64,000 nucleotides of DNA, from contig NZ_CABHXX010000121.1 of assembly GCF_902170565.1 (NCBI RefSeq), forward strand, positions 1-64,000, given 5' to 3'. The notes under the pieces were generated by a model, which had not been told where the DNA came from, searched no databases, and saw only the letters and a program-made list of their open reading frames with translations. Numbering within the stretch: position 1 is the first letter of the stretch; each line of letters begins with the position of its first letter. A program made the position numbers and the translations under genes. Source of the stretch: Yersinia thracica (lineage in GTDB: Bacteria; Pseudomonadota; Gammaproteobacteria; Enterobacterales; Enterobacteriaceae). Positions 12,007 to 21,424 of the stretch are shown piece by piece.

Positions 12007-12882
12007 ATGAACGAGAAAGTCTTCACCCTACCTGTTGTTGAACAAATTTCACCTTACATCAGTCAGCGTCAGTTGGATGATCTGCCAATTGTGGTCGTTT
12101 CTCATCCCAAAGTACGTGCCGCTGTTAGCTTGCAAGGTGCTCATTTATTGGCTTACCAGCCGAGCGGTGAACAACCTGTTATCTGGCTGAGCAATAACAC
12201 GCCATTTAAAGACGGTGTTGCTATTCGTGGTGGTGTACCAATTTGTTGGCCTTGGTTTGGCCCATCAGCGCAGCCTTCTCATGGTTTTGCTCGTTTACTG
12301 CCATGGACACTTAGCGCCCATGATGAGAATGAAAATGGGGTCATCCTGACTTTCACACTGGAAGACAGTGATGCATCCCGTCAATTCTGGCCACATCCAT
12401 TCACTTTGATTGCCCGCTTCAAGCTGGGCGAAGAATGTGAAATGGAATTAGAATCGCACGGCGATTACGAAGCAGTTGCTGCGTTACATACCTATTTCCA
12501 GATTGGCGATATCAGCCAGATTAAGATCAGTGGCTTAGGCGAAAAATATCTTGATAAAGTGCTGAAAGTAGCTGATGCCACTCAACAAGGCGATTTAGTG
12601 TTTAATGGCCAGACTGACCGTATTTATACCCAGCCAGAAGCTTACAGCTTGATAAAAGATGCCGCGCTGAAACGAACTATTGAAGTACATCATCATCATC
12701 AAAGTGATGTGGTTGCCTGGAATCCAGGCCCTGAGCTGTCCACCAGCATGGTTGATATGCCAAATGATGGCTATAAAACCATGGTTTGTGTCGAAACTGC
12801 GCGTGTCAATAAACCTTTGGTTGCGACACCCGATTCTCCTGCTCGCCTCGCCATGACCCTCCGTAGCCGTAAAAATTCTTAA
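12007..12882 (+). CDS. yeaD: Putative glucose-6-phosphate 1-epimerase YeaD
   Basis: A 291-residue aldose-1-epimerase-fold protein that interconverts the anomers of hexose 6-phosphates, supplying the correct anomer to glycolysis and, in this window, to zwf. Characteristic stretches are IRGGVPICWPWFGP and PSHGFARLLPWTL with the first catalytic His, and VAALHTYFQIGDI with the second. It lies downstream of gapA as in E. coli but beyond the gapA terminator, with its own upstream region of 187 bases. The protein is probably cytoplasmic. Confidence 0.92.
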   Translation: MNEKVFTLPVVEQISPYISQRQLDDLPIVVVSHPKVRAAVSLQGAHLLAYQPSGEQPVIWLSNNTPFKDGVAIRGGVPICWPWFGPSAQPSHGFARLLPWTLSAHDENENGVILTFTLEDSDASRQFWPHPFTLIARFKLGEECEMELESHGDYEAVAALHTYFQIGDISQIKISGLGEKYLDKVLKVADATQQGDLVFNGQTDRIYTQPEAYSLIKDAALKRTIEVHHHHQSDVVAWNPGPELSTSMVDMPNDGYKTMVCVETARVNKPLVATPDSPARLAMTLRSRKNS

Positions 12883-12904
12883 GAACGGTCTATATTGCAG
12901 ATAC

Positions 12905-12930
12905 AAAAATGGGGCTTTATGCCCCATTTC
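12905..12930 (+). terminator. Terminator-like hairpin after yeaD
   Basis: AAATGGGGC and GCCCCATTT form a 9-bp stem with a TTTAT loop, 24 bases past the yeaD stop. The T-run is only three residues after the GC part, and the symmetric A/T flanks would let it act from either side towards mipA. Confidence 0.7.
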
Positions 12931-13060
12931 AGACTGTTGACAAAGTCAAATGAAAGGGAATCGTGCCGTTGGGGTCGTAGCGACGAAAGTCGCCGAAGTG
13001 CCCATCGGTGCGGTAAACCTTTCATTCACTGAGCTATCAGCAGCTTTGTCACTGACCTCA
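12929..13060. repeat. Intergenic repeat between convergent yeaD and mipA
   Basis: The stretch contains a 40-base core at 12972-13011 that recurs with two mismatches at 48959-48998. The core has a hairpin GCGAC-GAAA-GTCGC with a GNRA-type tetraloop. The core is flanked by CAGACTGTTGACAAAGTCAA on the left and GCTTTGTCACTGACCTCA on the right, which resemble sequences flanking the repeat at 30236-30400. I do not recognise a published name for it. Confidence 0.7.
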
Positions 13061-13092
13061 TTTTTTATTGTTCAAATAGCGTGCGTGATAAA

Positions 13093-13842
13093 TCAGCGGA
13101 AGGTGTAAGTCACCCCTGTCCACAACACCCCTGTCCAGGATGCATCTACCATAGGGCTATTTTTCACTTCATTTGCCAGATGGATATAACGGCCAGTAAA
13201 GAAAGCATTCCAGTTTGGATTAATATTGTAATTTGCCGTCAATTCCAGATACGGTGACCAGCTATCGTTAGGCTTGTACTGTGCCAAACCACTGCGGGCA
13301 GACTCCCCACGGCTCACACCATAGTAATACTTGTTCTGGTCTTCACTGTTCCAAGCCACACCTGCGCCCGGCGTCAGAGTCCAGCTATCAACACTGAAGC
13401 GATATAGATAGGCCAGATCGCCGACAAAGCCGCCACTGTTATCCAGCACGTCACCGGAGAACATTGCACGGATAGTCCCCCAATCCTCAATATGAGAATA
13501 TGACATCCCAGCCATCATGGTGCTGCGGCGTTTATCCAGCGCTTTCATCTGCTGATCGTCACTATCACCTGGCGTAAAGTGCAGCGGCAGGTAATAAGCA
13601 TCAATCGACAAACGGTTATTATCATCTTTCCATAAGTAATAACCCGCCGCCAATGTACGGAAATAGAAATTATCACTTTCATAAGAAACGATAGGTACTG
13701 GGTAGACACGGTCATTCTTACCACGATAAGGGTCAGGACTGACTAATGCTGATGCCCCCACAGACCAGGTTCCCGCCATCGCGGTTGGCATACAAACTGC
13801 GGTAGCTACAGCCAATGCCGCCAGTGTTTTGACTTGCTTCAT
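13093..13842 (-). CDS. mipA: MipA/OmpV family outer-membrane protein
   Basis: MipA is an outer-membrane scaffolding protein that in E. coli bridges the lytic transglycosylase MltA and the synthase PBP1B. The start at 13842 (MKQVKTLAALAVATAVC) gives 249 residues against 248 in E. coli, with a signal peptide cut after about residue 22 (TAMA). The mature part has alternating aromatic beta-strand sequence and ends in a C-terminal aromatic-rich strand (GVLWTGVTYTFR). An upstream extension in the same frame to 13944 lacks family support. It is convergent with yeaD. Confidence 0.9.
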   Translation of the reverse strand: MKQVKTLAALAVATAVCMPTAMAGTWSVGASALVSPDPYRGKNDRVYPVPIVSYESDNFYFRTLAAGYYLWKDDNNRLSIDAYYLPLHFTPGDSDDQQMKALDKRRSTMMAGMSYSHIEDWGTIRAMFSGDVLDNSGGFVGDLAYLYRFSVDSWTLTPGAGVAWNSEDQNKYYYGVSRGESARSGLAQYKPNDSWSPYLELTANYNINPNWNAFFTGRYIHLANEVKNSPMVDASWTGVLWTGVTYTFR

Positions 13843-14286
13843 TTTTATGTAATGTTTTTTCACGGAAAAAATCCCTTTGGTAACAAAATCATGAGTTAAC
13901 TTAGTGTAAATCAATTGCTTGTCCGTGGCGAAATCTTTACACATTCCCGCACGATATCAACATTCGCTGTGCAATTTATCGCCGATATACAGCAAATTAA
14001 CAACATAATAATTTATGTAGATTTGATTACAATAAAATAACAAGATATTCAAATAGATATTCTTAATTAATCATATATAAAACACTGGGAATGAAATAAA
14101 AAATAGATTTAATTACCGAATAATGGTTATTTATTGTACTGACGGTGGCGAGTCTGCGCCTAATGTCTACTTGACCTTTATGAGAGACGCGACCATAACA
14201 ATAAGGTAGTAGTTTCAAAATTTTAACCCAATAAAGCACTACTATTATTTTATGTTCCCAACCATTCAAACAGGACGGGCATCGCT
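13843..14286. other. Divergent mipA/yeaG intergenic region
   Basis: These 444 bases are AT-rich with no convincing gene. Both promoters must lie here. I looked for a sigma-54 site before yeaG, because yeaGH is nitrogen- and stationary-phase-controlled in E. coli, and found no GG/GC pair with the right spacing. Confidence 0.5.
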
Positions 14287-16221
14287 ATGAACATATTTGA
14301 TCACTATCTCCAGCGCTATGAGGCTGCCAAGGACGAAGAGTTCACACTGCAGGAGTTCCTCACTATTTGTCAGCAAGATCGCAGTGCATATGCTAATGCG
14401 GCTGAACGTCTGCTGATGGCTATTGGTGAGCCTGTCATGGTCGATACCGCACTTGAGTCCCGGATGTCGCGGCTATTCTCTAACCGAGTTATCGCCCGTT
14501 ACCCCGCATTTGAAGAGTTCTATGGTATGGAAGAAGCCATAGAGCAAATCGTTTCTTACCTCAAACATGCCGCTCAAGGGTTAGAAGAGAAGAAACAGAT
14601 CCTTTATTTGCTCGGCCCGGTAGGTGGTGGTAAATCATCACTGGCTGAACGTTTGAAAGCGCTGATGCAACGCGTACCTATCTATATCTTAAGTGCTAAT
14701 GGTGAGCGTAGCCCGGTCAATGACCACCCATTGTGCTTATTCAACCCGCAGGAAGATGCGGCGATTTTGGCCAAAGAATACAGTATTCCCAGCCGTTATC
14801 TCGGCACTATTATGTCGCCGTGGGCGGCCAAACGCCTGCACGAATTCGGCGGCGATATTACCAAATTTAAAGTCATCAAAGTCTGGCCGTCTATTCTTGA
14901 GCAAGTTGCGATTGCGAAAACGGAGCCAGGTGATGAAAACAACCAGGATATCTCTGCTCTGGTCGGTAAGGTTGATATCCGTAAATTGGAAAATCATGCC
15001 CAGAACGACCCCGATGCTTATGGCTATTCCGGGGCATTGTGCCGGGCGAACCAAGGGATTATGGAGTTCGTCGAAATGTTCAAAGCACCCATTAAGGTGC
15101 TGCACCCCTTGCTGACCGCAACTCAGGAAGGGAACTATAACGGAACCGAGGGGATATCCGCCCTACCATTCAGCGGTATTATCCTTGCGCACTCTAACGA
15201 ATCAGAATGGGTGACATTCCGTAATAACAAAAACAATGAAGCATTTCTTGACCGTGTGTATATCGTCAAAGTGCCTTATTGCCTGCGGGTTTCAGAAGAG
15301 ATCAAAATTTACGACAAGTTATTGACTCACAGTGAACTGACCCATGCACCTTGCGCCCCGGGCACCTTGGAAACACTGGCGCGCTTCTCCATTCTCTCAA
15401 GGATGAAAGAGCCGGAAAACTCCAGTATTTACTCCAAAATGCGGGTGTATGACGGTGAAAGTCTGAAAGATACTGATCCTAAAGCCAAGTCTTATCAAGA
15501 GTATCGCGACTATGCTGGGGTTGATGAGGGTATGAACGGCCTGTCGACCCGTTTTGCCTTTAAAATCCTCTCAAGGGTGTTTAACTTTGACCATGCCGAA
15601 GTGGCTGCTAACCCAGTGCACCTGTTCTATGTACTGGAACAGCAAATTGAACGCGAGCAATTCCAGCAGGATATCGCGGAGAAATACCTCGAACACCTGA
15701 AAGGTTATTTGATCCCGAAATACGCCGAGTTTATCGGCAAAGAGATCCAAACGGCCTATCTGGAATCCTACTCTGAGTACGGTCAAAATATTTTCGACCG
15801 CTATGTTATTTACGCCGATTTCTGGATTCAGGATCAGGAATACCGTGACCCAGATACCGGGCAACTGTTTGACCGTGAATCACTGAATTCTGAGCTGGAG
15901 AAAATTGAAAAACCCGCGGGTATCAGCAATCCGAAAGATTTCCGTAATGAAATCGTCAATTTTGTGTTGCGCGCCAGAGCCAATAACAATGGCCGTAATC
16001 CAAACTGGACCAGCTATGAGAAGTTGCGCACAGTGATTGAGAAAAAGATGTTCTCCAACACTGAGGAGTTATTGCCAGTTATCTCCTTTAACGCCAAAAC
16101 CTCAACGGATGAGCAGAAAAAGCATGATGACTTTGTCGATCGAATGATGGAGAAAGGTTATACCCGCAAGCAGGTTCGTTTACTGTGTGAATGGTATCTG
16201 CGGGTAAGAAAATCATCATAA
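14287..16221 (+). CDS. yeaG: PrkA-family serine protein kinase YeaG
   Basis: YeaG is a 644-residue AAA-type protein kinase, identical in length to E. coli YeaG, induced in stationary phase and nitrogen starvation. The nucleotide-binding P-loop is GPVGGGKSS at about residues 110-118; the PrkA kinase part forms the C-terminal third. It is followed by yeaH with 117 bases between them, making the conserved yeaGH pair. The third member of this functional module, the SpoVR-like ycgB, is elsewhere in the window at 28660. Confidence 0.95.
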   Translation: MNIFDHYLQRYEAAKDEEFTLQEFLTICQQDRSAYANAAERLLMAIGEPVMVDTALESRMSRLFSNRVIARYPAFEEFYGMEEAIEQIVSYLKHAAQGLEEKKQILYLLGPVGGGKSSLAERLKALMQRVPIYILSANGERSPVNDHPLCLFNPQEDAAILAKEYSIPSRYLGTIMSPWAAKRLHEFGGDITKFKVIKVWPSILEQVAIAKTEPGDENNQDISALVGKVDIRKLENHAQNDPDAYGYSGALCRANQGIMEFVEMFKAPIKVLHPLLTATQEGNYNGTEGISALPFSGIILAHSNESEWVTFRNNKNNEAFLDRVYIVKVPYCLRVSEEIKIYDKLLTHSELTHAPCAPGTLETLARFSILSRMKEPENSSIYSKMRVYDGESLKDTDPKAKSYQEYRDYAGVDEGMNGLSTRFAFKILSRVFNFDHAEVAANPVHLFYVLEQQIEREQFQQDIAEKYLEHLKGYLIPKYAEFIGKEIQTAYLESYSEYGQNIFDRYVIYADFWIQDQEYRDPDTGQLFDRESLNSELEKIEKPAGISNPKDFRNEIVNFVLRARANNNGRNPNWTSYEKLRTVIEKKMFSNTEELLPVISFNAKTSTDEQKKHDDFVDRMMEKGYTRKQVRLLCEWYLRVRKSS

Positions 16222-16338
16222 CCTGTACCTGTTATTAGTCCGCCATGACATCGCGGGTACTGAACCCACATTGTTGCTGTGTTGGTCATCAGCACAGCAA
16301 CAGTGCGGAAGATGCAGGGAATAGAGGCTGGGGGAGTT

Positions 16339-17610
16339 ATGGGCTACTTTATTGACAGGCGACTTAACGGCAAAAATAAAAGCATGGTCAATCGCCAGCG
16401 CTTTTTGCGCCGCTATAAGTCGCAAATTAAACAATCAATTTCCGATGCCATCAATAAAAGGTCAGTAACTGATATTGAGAGTGGCGAATCAGTCTCGATA
16501 CCTATTGATGACATCAATGAGCCGATGTTCCATCAGGGCCGTGGCGGATTACGCCATCGGGTTCACCCCGGCAATGACCATTTTGTCACCAATGACCGCA
16601 TTGAACGCCCGCAAGGTGGCGGTAGCGGCAGTGGTCAGGGGAATGCCGGTCAGGACGGTGAAGGCGAGGATGAGTTTGTCTTTCAGATCTCCAAAGACGA
16701 ATATCTCGATTTGTTGTTCGAAGATCTGGCGCTGCCTAACCTGAAGAAAAATCAGTATAAACAGCTGACCGAATTTAAAACTCACCGCGCAGGTTATACC
16801 TCCAATGGGGTGCCTGCCAATATCAGTGTGGTGCGCTCACTGCAAAACTCACTGGCCCGCCGTACTGCCATGACCGCCAGTAAACGTCGAGAACTGCGCG
16901 AATTGGAAGAGACACTGAAAGCGCTGGAAAACTCGGAACCGGCGCAATTGCTGGAAGAAGAACGCATACGCAAAGCCATTGCCGAATTAAAACAAAAAAT
17001 CGCCCGGGTACCTTTTATTGATACCTTCGATTTGCGTTATAAAAACTATGAACGCCGCCCAGAACCTTCAAGTCAGGCGGTGATGTTTTGCTTAATGGAC
17101 GTGTCAGGCTCCATGGATCAAGCCACCAAGGACATGGCAAAGCGGTTTTATATTCTGTTGTATCTGTTCCTGAGCCGCACCTATAAAAACGTCGATGTCG
17201 TGTATATTCGCCATCACACACAAGCGAAAGAAGTTGATGAACAAGAGTTTTTCTATTCGCAAGAAACCGGTGGGACTATTGTCTCCAGTGCGCTGAAACT
17301 GATGGACGAAGTGGTGCAAGAGCGCTATGACCCCGCACAATGGAATATCTACGCAGCTCAAGCTTCAGATGGGGATAACTGGGCCGATGATTCGCCACTG
17401 TGTCATGAATTACTGACGAAAAAAATCCTACCCGTGGTGCGTTACTATAGCTACATTGAAATCACCCGCCGTGCCCATCAAACACTGTGGCGGGAATATG
17501 AAGACTTACAGGAAAAATACGCGAATTTTGCCATGCAGCATATTCGAGATCCGGAAGATATTTATCCGGTATTCCGTGAATTGTTTCATCGGCAGACCGT
17601 CGATAATTAA
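16339..17610 (+). CDS. yeaH: DUF444 / von Willebrand A-like protein YeaH
   Basis: A 423-residue partner of YeaG. The start at 16339 ([20 protein letters not shown]) follows GGGGGAG and matches the family; the frame opens 20 codons earlier. Residues 90-120 are glycine- and acid-rich. A C-terminal vWA-like domain carries the metal-site motif [19 protein letters not shown]. In Bacillus the YeaH-like protein belongs to a PrkA stress module; the biochemical role is not known. A terminator-like structure follows at 17638. Confidence 0.93.
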   Translation: MGYFIDRRLNGKNKSMVNRQRFLRRYKSQIKQSISDAINKRSVTDIESGESVSIPIDDINEPMFHQGRGGLRHRVHPGNDHFVTNDRIERPQGGGSGSGQGNAGQDGEGEDEFVFQISKDEYLDLLFEDLALPNLKKNQYKQLTEFKTHRAGYTSNGVPANISVVRSLQNSLARRTAMTASKRRELRELEETLKALENSEPAQLLEEERIRKAIAELKQKIARVPFIDTFDLRYKNYERRPEPSSQAVMFCLMDVSGSMDQATKDMAKRFYILLYLFLSRTYKNVDVVYIRHHTQAKEVDEQEFFYSQETGGTIVSSALKLMDEVVQERYDPAQWNIYAAQASDGDNWADDSPLCHELLTKKILPVVRYYSYIEITRRAHQTLWREYEDLQEKYANFAMQHIRDPEDIYPVFRELFHRQTVDN

Positions 17611-17637
17611 CATTTATACATAATTAACAACCAAACT

Positions 17638-17682
17638 AGCCGGTAATCTTTTTCTACCACAGAAATAGCTTTCCGGCTTTTT
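17638..17682 (+). terminator. Terminator-like hairpin after yeaH
   Basis: AGCCGG pairs with CCGGCT, enclosing a nested TTTCT/AGAAA stem, and is followed by TTTTT. The loop is long, so this is a moderate call. Confidence 0.6.
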
Positions 17683-17729
17683 AATGCGCTAAAATTCCTA
17701 CTCCTCCTTTTATTCTCAGAGCTGCCTCC

Positions 17730-18800
17730 ATGAAATGGCATGATGGACTGCGACAACCGGGTGTGTTAGCGGCATTAGCGGCGGCGGCATTGTTTGGTGC
17801 TGGAACCCCGTTGGCGAAACAATTGCTGAATACGGTTAGCCCGTGGCTACTGGCCGGTTTGCTGTATTTGGGTTCTGGTGTGGGTTTGGCACTGTATCGC
17901 TTGATAACCCGCTCAGCCGCCGTCAGCCTGCCGCGTAATGAGCTATGGTGGTTTATCGGCGCGATTACTGCGGGGGGGATTATTGCGCCGGTGCTGCTGA
18001 TGATTGGCCTGACCGGCATGCCCGCATCGGGGGCCTCACTGTTACTCAATGCTGAAGGGGTATTTACTGCCCTGCTCGCCTGGTTTGCTTTCAAGGAGAA
18101 TTTTGACCGCCGCATTGCTCTGGGCATGATGGTCATTGTTGCTGGTGCAGCTATTCTGAGCTGGCCGGGAGAAGCACATTTTACCGGACTGTGGCCGACA
18201 CTGGCTATTCTGGGTGCCTGTTTCGCCTGGGGAATTGATAATAATCTGACCCGCAAAGTCTCTTTAACCGACGCCACGTGGATTGCTTCGGTTAAAGGAT
18301 GGGTGGCGGGTATAGTGAATCTCGGATTGGCATTTTCGCTCGGTGCAAGCTTGCCACCACTGACTCATCTGGCCGGTGCCCTGCTGGTCGGATTTTTTGC
18401 CTATGGTGTGAGTCTGGCTCTGTTTGTTATTGGGTTACGCCACCTTGGCACCGCCCGCACCGGCGCTTACTTCTCCATTGCCCCATTCTTGGGCGCGGCG
18501 CTGGCTGTTGCGATGGGTGATGCAGTGACATTACCTTTAGTGGTTGCCGGGCTGTTGATGGCAATAGGGATTGGGTTGCATCTGACTGAACAACATGAGC
18601 ATCAGCACCACCATGAAGATTTACTGCACGAGCACCAACATCTCCATGACGAACACCACCAGCATTCACACGATTTTCCAGCCAACGCCAATGTGCCGCA
18701 TAAACATCCTCACCGGCATCAGCCAATGGCGCACTCTCATCCTCATTTCCCAGACTCGCACCATCGCCATAAGCATGAATCGCAAACCAAAGATAAATAA
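17730..18800 (+). CDS. DMT/EamA-family exporter with histidine-rich C-terminal tail
   Basis: A 356-residue inner-membrane protein. Residues 1-283 are two EamA-type repeats with about ten hydrophobic segments (LAALAAAALFGAGTPLAKQL; LAILGACFAWGIDNNLTRK), as in drug/metabolite transporters. Residues 284-349 form a soluble tail holding 25 histidines in clusters such as HEHQHHHE and HPHRHQ. Such tails bind Zn, Ni or Co in other metal transporters, so metal efflux or metal sensing is a reasonable inference, but the substrate is unknown. The gene stands alone between yeaH and an orphan gene. Confidence 0.85.
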   Translation: MKWHDGLRQPGVLAALAAAALFGAGTPLAKQLLNTVSPWLLAGLLYLGSGVGLALYRLITRSAAVSLPRNELWWFIGAITAGGIIAPVLLMIGLTGMPASGASLLLNAEGVFTALLAWFAFKENFDRRIALGMMVIVAGAAILSWPGEAHFTGLWPTLAILGACFAWGIDNNLTRKVSLTDATWIASVKGWVAGIVNLGLAFSLGASLPPLTHLAGALLVGFFAYGVSLALFVIGLRHLGTARTGAYFSIAPFLGAALAVAMGDAVTLPLVVAGLLMAIGIGLHLTEQHEHQHHHEDLLHEHQHLHDEHHQHSHDFPANANVPHKHPHRHQPMAHSHPHFPDSHHRHKHESQTKDK

Positions 18801-18823
18801 CAAGCATGGGCCGCCAACACTAA

Positions 18824-18863
18824 CAGTATGCAAACATTAGCAGTATGCAAACATTAGCAGTAT
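18824..18863. repeat. 17-bp tandem repeat, 2.4 copies
   Basis: The unit CAGTATGCAAACATTAG occurs at 18824-18840 and 18841-18857 and begins again at 18858. It lies 24 bases after the DMT transporter stop codon. No coding role is visible. Confidence 0.9.
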
Positions 18864-19011
18864 ATAAATCACCGCGTTAGCGCATATTTTATTTCATAAA
18901 TACCAGCTTGATATCCACAAACAGCATAATTTGCCAATTTACATCATTGGCTTGTTCTACCTGCAAAACCCCTTAATATAGGAATATTCTTATATTGGCG
19001 GTATTGCAGAT

Positions 19012-19458
19012 ATGACTGTGCGCTCCTTACTTATACTGCTTTTATCTTTATCATTTATCCCACTTTGCCAGGCGGTTTATAATCCCAAAGAATATAATAT
19101 TTGGCATATTCAGGGCGGCGTTTTATACGGGACCACCCAAACGGAGGATGAAGAACCGGTGCTTATCAGTATTGCCGGCCCCACCACCCATTGGGCAAAT
19201 ATGGTGATTTCACTGATGGCCACTGAGCCTTGTGATATTACCCAGACCACGACAGAATTTGCTTTTAATAATGATCTATTCACTGTCGAATATGGCTGCC
19301 TGACAACGGCGGGCCAGACCCTAATAAGCTATACCCTGCATGATGCTGCCAAGGTCAATAAACTCTACAGCCAACTAAAATCGGGCTTTACCGTCACTCT
19401 GGATAAACGCATTAAAGTGTGGGCGGCCAATATTGGCACCCCCATAAACAATGATTGA
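19012..19458 (+). CDS. Orphan secreted protein, 148 residues
   Basis: I do not recognise this family. The N-terminus MTVRSLLILLLSLSFIPLCQA is a clear signal peptide cut near residue 21, giving a mature periplasmic or exported protein of about 127 residues. Two mature cysteines, Cys74 (TEPCDIT) and Cys96 (EYGCLTT), could form a disulfide. The rest looks like beta-strand-rich sequence, with no transmembrane segment. It is monocistronic, ends 14 bases before the convergent LysR gene, and its upstream region is AT-rich. Confidence 0.75.
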   Translation: MTVRSLLILLLSLSFIPLCQAVYNPKEYNIWHIQGGVLYGTTQTEDEEPVLISIAGPTTHWANMVISLMATEPCDITQTTTEFAFNNDLFTVEYGCLTTAGQTLISYTLHDAAKVNKLYSQLKSGFTVTLDKRIKVWAANIGTPINND

Positions 19459-19471
19459 TACCAAAATAGCC

Positions 19472-20377
19472 TTATTGATCATCTAGTTGACTAAAGCGCA
19501 GTGTCAAATAATCAAGCACACTGCGCACTGAGGGTAATAAACCGCGCCGTGAGGGGAAAACGGCATGGATAATTTCATGGCGCAGTGACCACTCCGGTAA
19601 TAGACGGATGAGTTCACCTGCGGCCAATTGCTCCGTCACCATCATCACCGGAAGCTGCACCGCCCCGATACAACTTAGGGCAGCGCTGCGTAATGTAGTC
19701 ATGTCTGCGGTCACCAACCGGGGTTGATGATAAATGGCCGCGTGCGCCCCTTCTGGCCCCGCTAAATTCCAGATAAATTCCTGCTGGGGCTGCCCTAGCC
19801 CAAGACTTGGCCAGCCGGTCAAATCAGCGGGCACTCTCACTTCCCCAAGGCGTGCAATCAATTCAGGGCTGGCAACCAGGCACTGGCAGCGGTTACCCAA
19901 CACCTTCAGCACCAAATCACTGTCTTGCAGTGGCGGTGGCCGTACTCGAATAGCAATATCAATGGCTTCAGCCACCGGATCAACCTGCCGGTTGGTCGCT
20001 TCAAGATGAATGCTCACCAGCGGGCAACTGGCCATAAAATCCGCCAGCATGGTGCTGACCGTGGCCTGTAACAGTGCCACTGGGCAAGTTATACGCACCA
20101 CCCCACGGGGTTCTGCTCGCGTTAAATCAATCGATTCTTGCGCAGCTTTGGCTTCTTCCAGCATCGCTTTGCAATGTTCATAATAGGTGCGCCCGACCTC
20201 CGTCACTGCAAAGCGCCGGGTTGATCGCTGAATTAATCGCACCCCCAGCCGCTCCTCCAATAAAGCCAACCGCCGGCTTAGTTTTGACTTTGGCACTCCC
20301 AATACTCGAGCTGCGGCACTGAATCCGCCGTGCTCGACCACCTCGGCATAATAATAAAGGTCATTGAGATCCTGCAT
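19472..20377 (-). CDS. LysR-family transcriptional regulator
   Basis: A 301-residue LTTR with the N-terminal winged helix-turn-helix in about residues 1-60 (GGFSAAARVLGVPKSKLSRRLALLEERLG) and a periplasmic-binding-protein-like effector domain afterwards. It is divergent from the pirin gene at 20552, the usual arrangement where an LTTR controls its neighbour. The sequence belongs to the large group with PKSKLSRR in the recognition helix; the effector is unknown. The 174-base space between the two starts must hold the operator. Confidence 0.88.
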   Translation of the reverse strand: MQDLNDLYYYAEVVEHGGFSAAARVLGVPKSKLSRRLALLEERLGVRLIQRSTRRFAVTEVGRTYYEHCKAMLEEAKAAQESIDLTRAEPRGVVRITCPVALLQATVSTMLADFMASCPLVSIHLEATNRQVDPVAEAIDIAIRVRPPPLQDSDLVLKVLGNRCQCLVASPELIARLGEVRVPADLTGWPSLGLGQPQQEFIWNLAGPEGAHAAIYHQPRLVTADMTTLRSAALSCIGAVQLPVMMVTEQLAAGELIRLLPEWSLRHEIIHAVFPSRRGLLPSVRSVLDYLTLRFSQLDDQ

Positions 20378-20551
20378 ACCTTGCCTTTCTGTTACCTACA
20401 GTTAGTATTGTTCCAATAATAGAACGGTGATGATCACTTTTGCTAACTACTGCTTAGATTATCCTGAATATATACTTTACCCAATCTGTAGCCAAGCAGA
20501 TTGAACTGTAAGGCTGCTCTCTATTATTAAAGGTGTTGTAAGGAGATTACG
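20378..20551. promoter_or_regulatory. Divergent LysR/pirin control region
   Basis: An interrupted inverted repeat, GTTCCAATAATAGAAC, lies at 20410-20425, and a related inverted TCTATTATTA occurs at 20521. Either could be part of the LTTR operator. The pirin gene has a good ribosome site (AAGGAG) just ahead of its ATG. The operator is inferred only. Confidence 0.35.
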
Positions 20552-21424
20552 ATGAAAAAAGTCCAAGGTATTTATCGTGCGCCGCGCCAACATTGGGTGG
20601 GTGATGGTTTCCCGGTTCGTTCACTGTTTTCATACCAAAGCCATGGCAAACAACTCAGCCCATTCCTGCTGCTGGATTATGCCGGGCCGATGGATTTTAC
20701 CCCGACCCAGCACCGTCGGGGTGTCGGGCAACATCCACATCGTGGCTTTGAAACCGTGACCATTGTGTACCACGGTGAAGTTGAGCACCGTGACTCCACC
20801 GGCAAAGGTGGCGTGATTGGCCCTGGTGATGTGCAGTGGATGACGGCAGGTGGCGGTATTCTGCACGAAGAGTTTCATTCAGATAGCTTTGCACAACGCG
20901 GCGGTGCTTTTGAAATGGTGCAGTTGTGGGTCAATTTACCGGCCAAAGACAAAATGACCGCACCGGGTTATCAGGCCATTCGCAGTGAAACTATTCCTCA
21001 GGTTACATTGCCTGAGGGCGCGGGTAGTCTACGCGTCATTGCGGGGGACTATGCTGGGGAAAATGGCCCTGCCCAGACTTTCTCCCCCTTGAATGTGTGG
21101 GATATCCGGCTAAATCAGGGCAAAAGCACTGAGTTTTCACTGCCCGATGGCTGGAACACCGCGCTTATTGTGTTACGCGGTACTGTGCAGGTTAATGGCG
21201 ATGCCGTTGCCCGTGATGCAGAAATGGTGTTGTTGGGTTCTGCCGGTAGCAAGGTTATTGTCGAAGCCAATAATGACGCCGTGCTGTTATTGCTCAGTGG
21301 TGAGCCAATCGAAGAGCCTATTATCGGTTACGGGCCTTTCGTGATGAATACCCAGGAGCAAATTGCCGAGGCTATCGCTGATTTTAACAGTGGCCGCTTT
21401 GGTTCGATGGATAATCTCGCCTAG
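20552..21424 (+). CDS. Pirin-family bicupin protein
   Basis: A 290-residue pirin. The metal-binding residues of the N-terminal cupin are visible as His61 and His63 in GQHPHRGFETVT, and His105 and Glu107 in GGGILHEEFHS; the C-terminal cupin is degenerate. Bacterial pirins of this type include E. coli YhhW and YhaK, some with quercetin 2,3-dioxygenase activity in vitro, while the physiological role is unclear. Its divergent LysR neighbour suggests that it responds to a small effector. Confidence 0.88.
   Translation: MKKVQGIYRAPRQHWVGDGFPVRSLFSYQSHGKQLSPFLLLDYAGPMDFTPTQHRRGVGQHPHRGFETVTIVYHGEVEHRDSTGKGGVIGPGDVQWMTAGGGILHEEFHSDSFAQRGGAFEMVQLWVNLPAKDKMTAPGYQAIRSETIPQVTLPEGAGSLRVIAGDYAGENGPAQTFSPLNVWDIRLNQGKSTEFSLPDGWNTALIVLRGTVQVNGDAVARDAEMVLLGSAGSKVIVEANNDAVLLLLSGEPIEEPIIGYGPFVMNTQEQIAEAIADFNSGRFGSMDNLA

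Noticed and set aside
14100-14286. Possible sigma-54 promoter (TGGCGAGTCTGCG) before yeaG
   Set aside because: The GG and GC elements are not at the required spacing.
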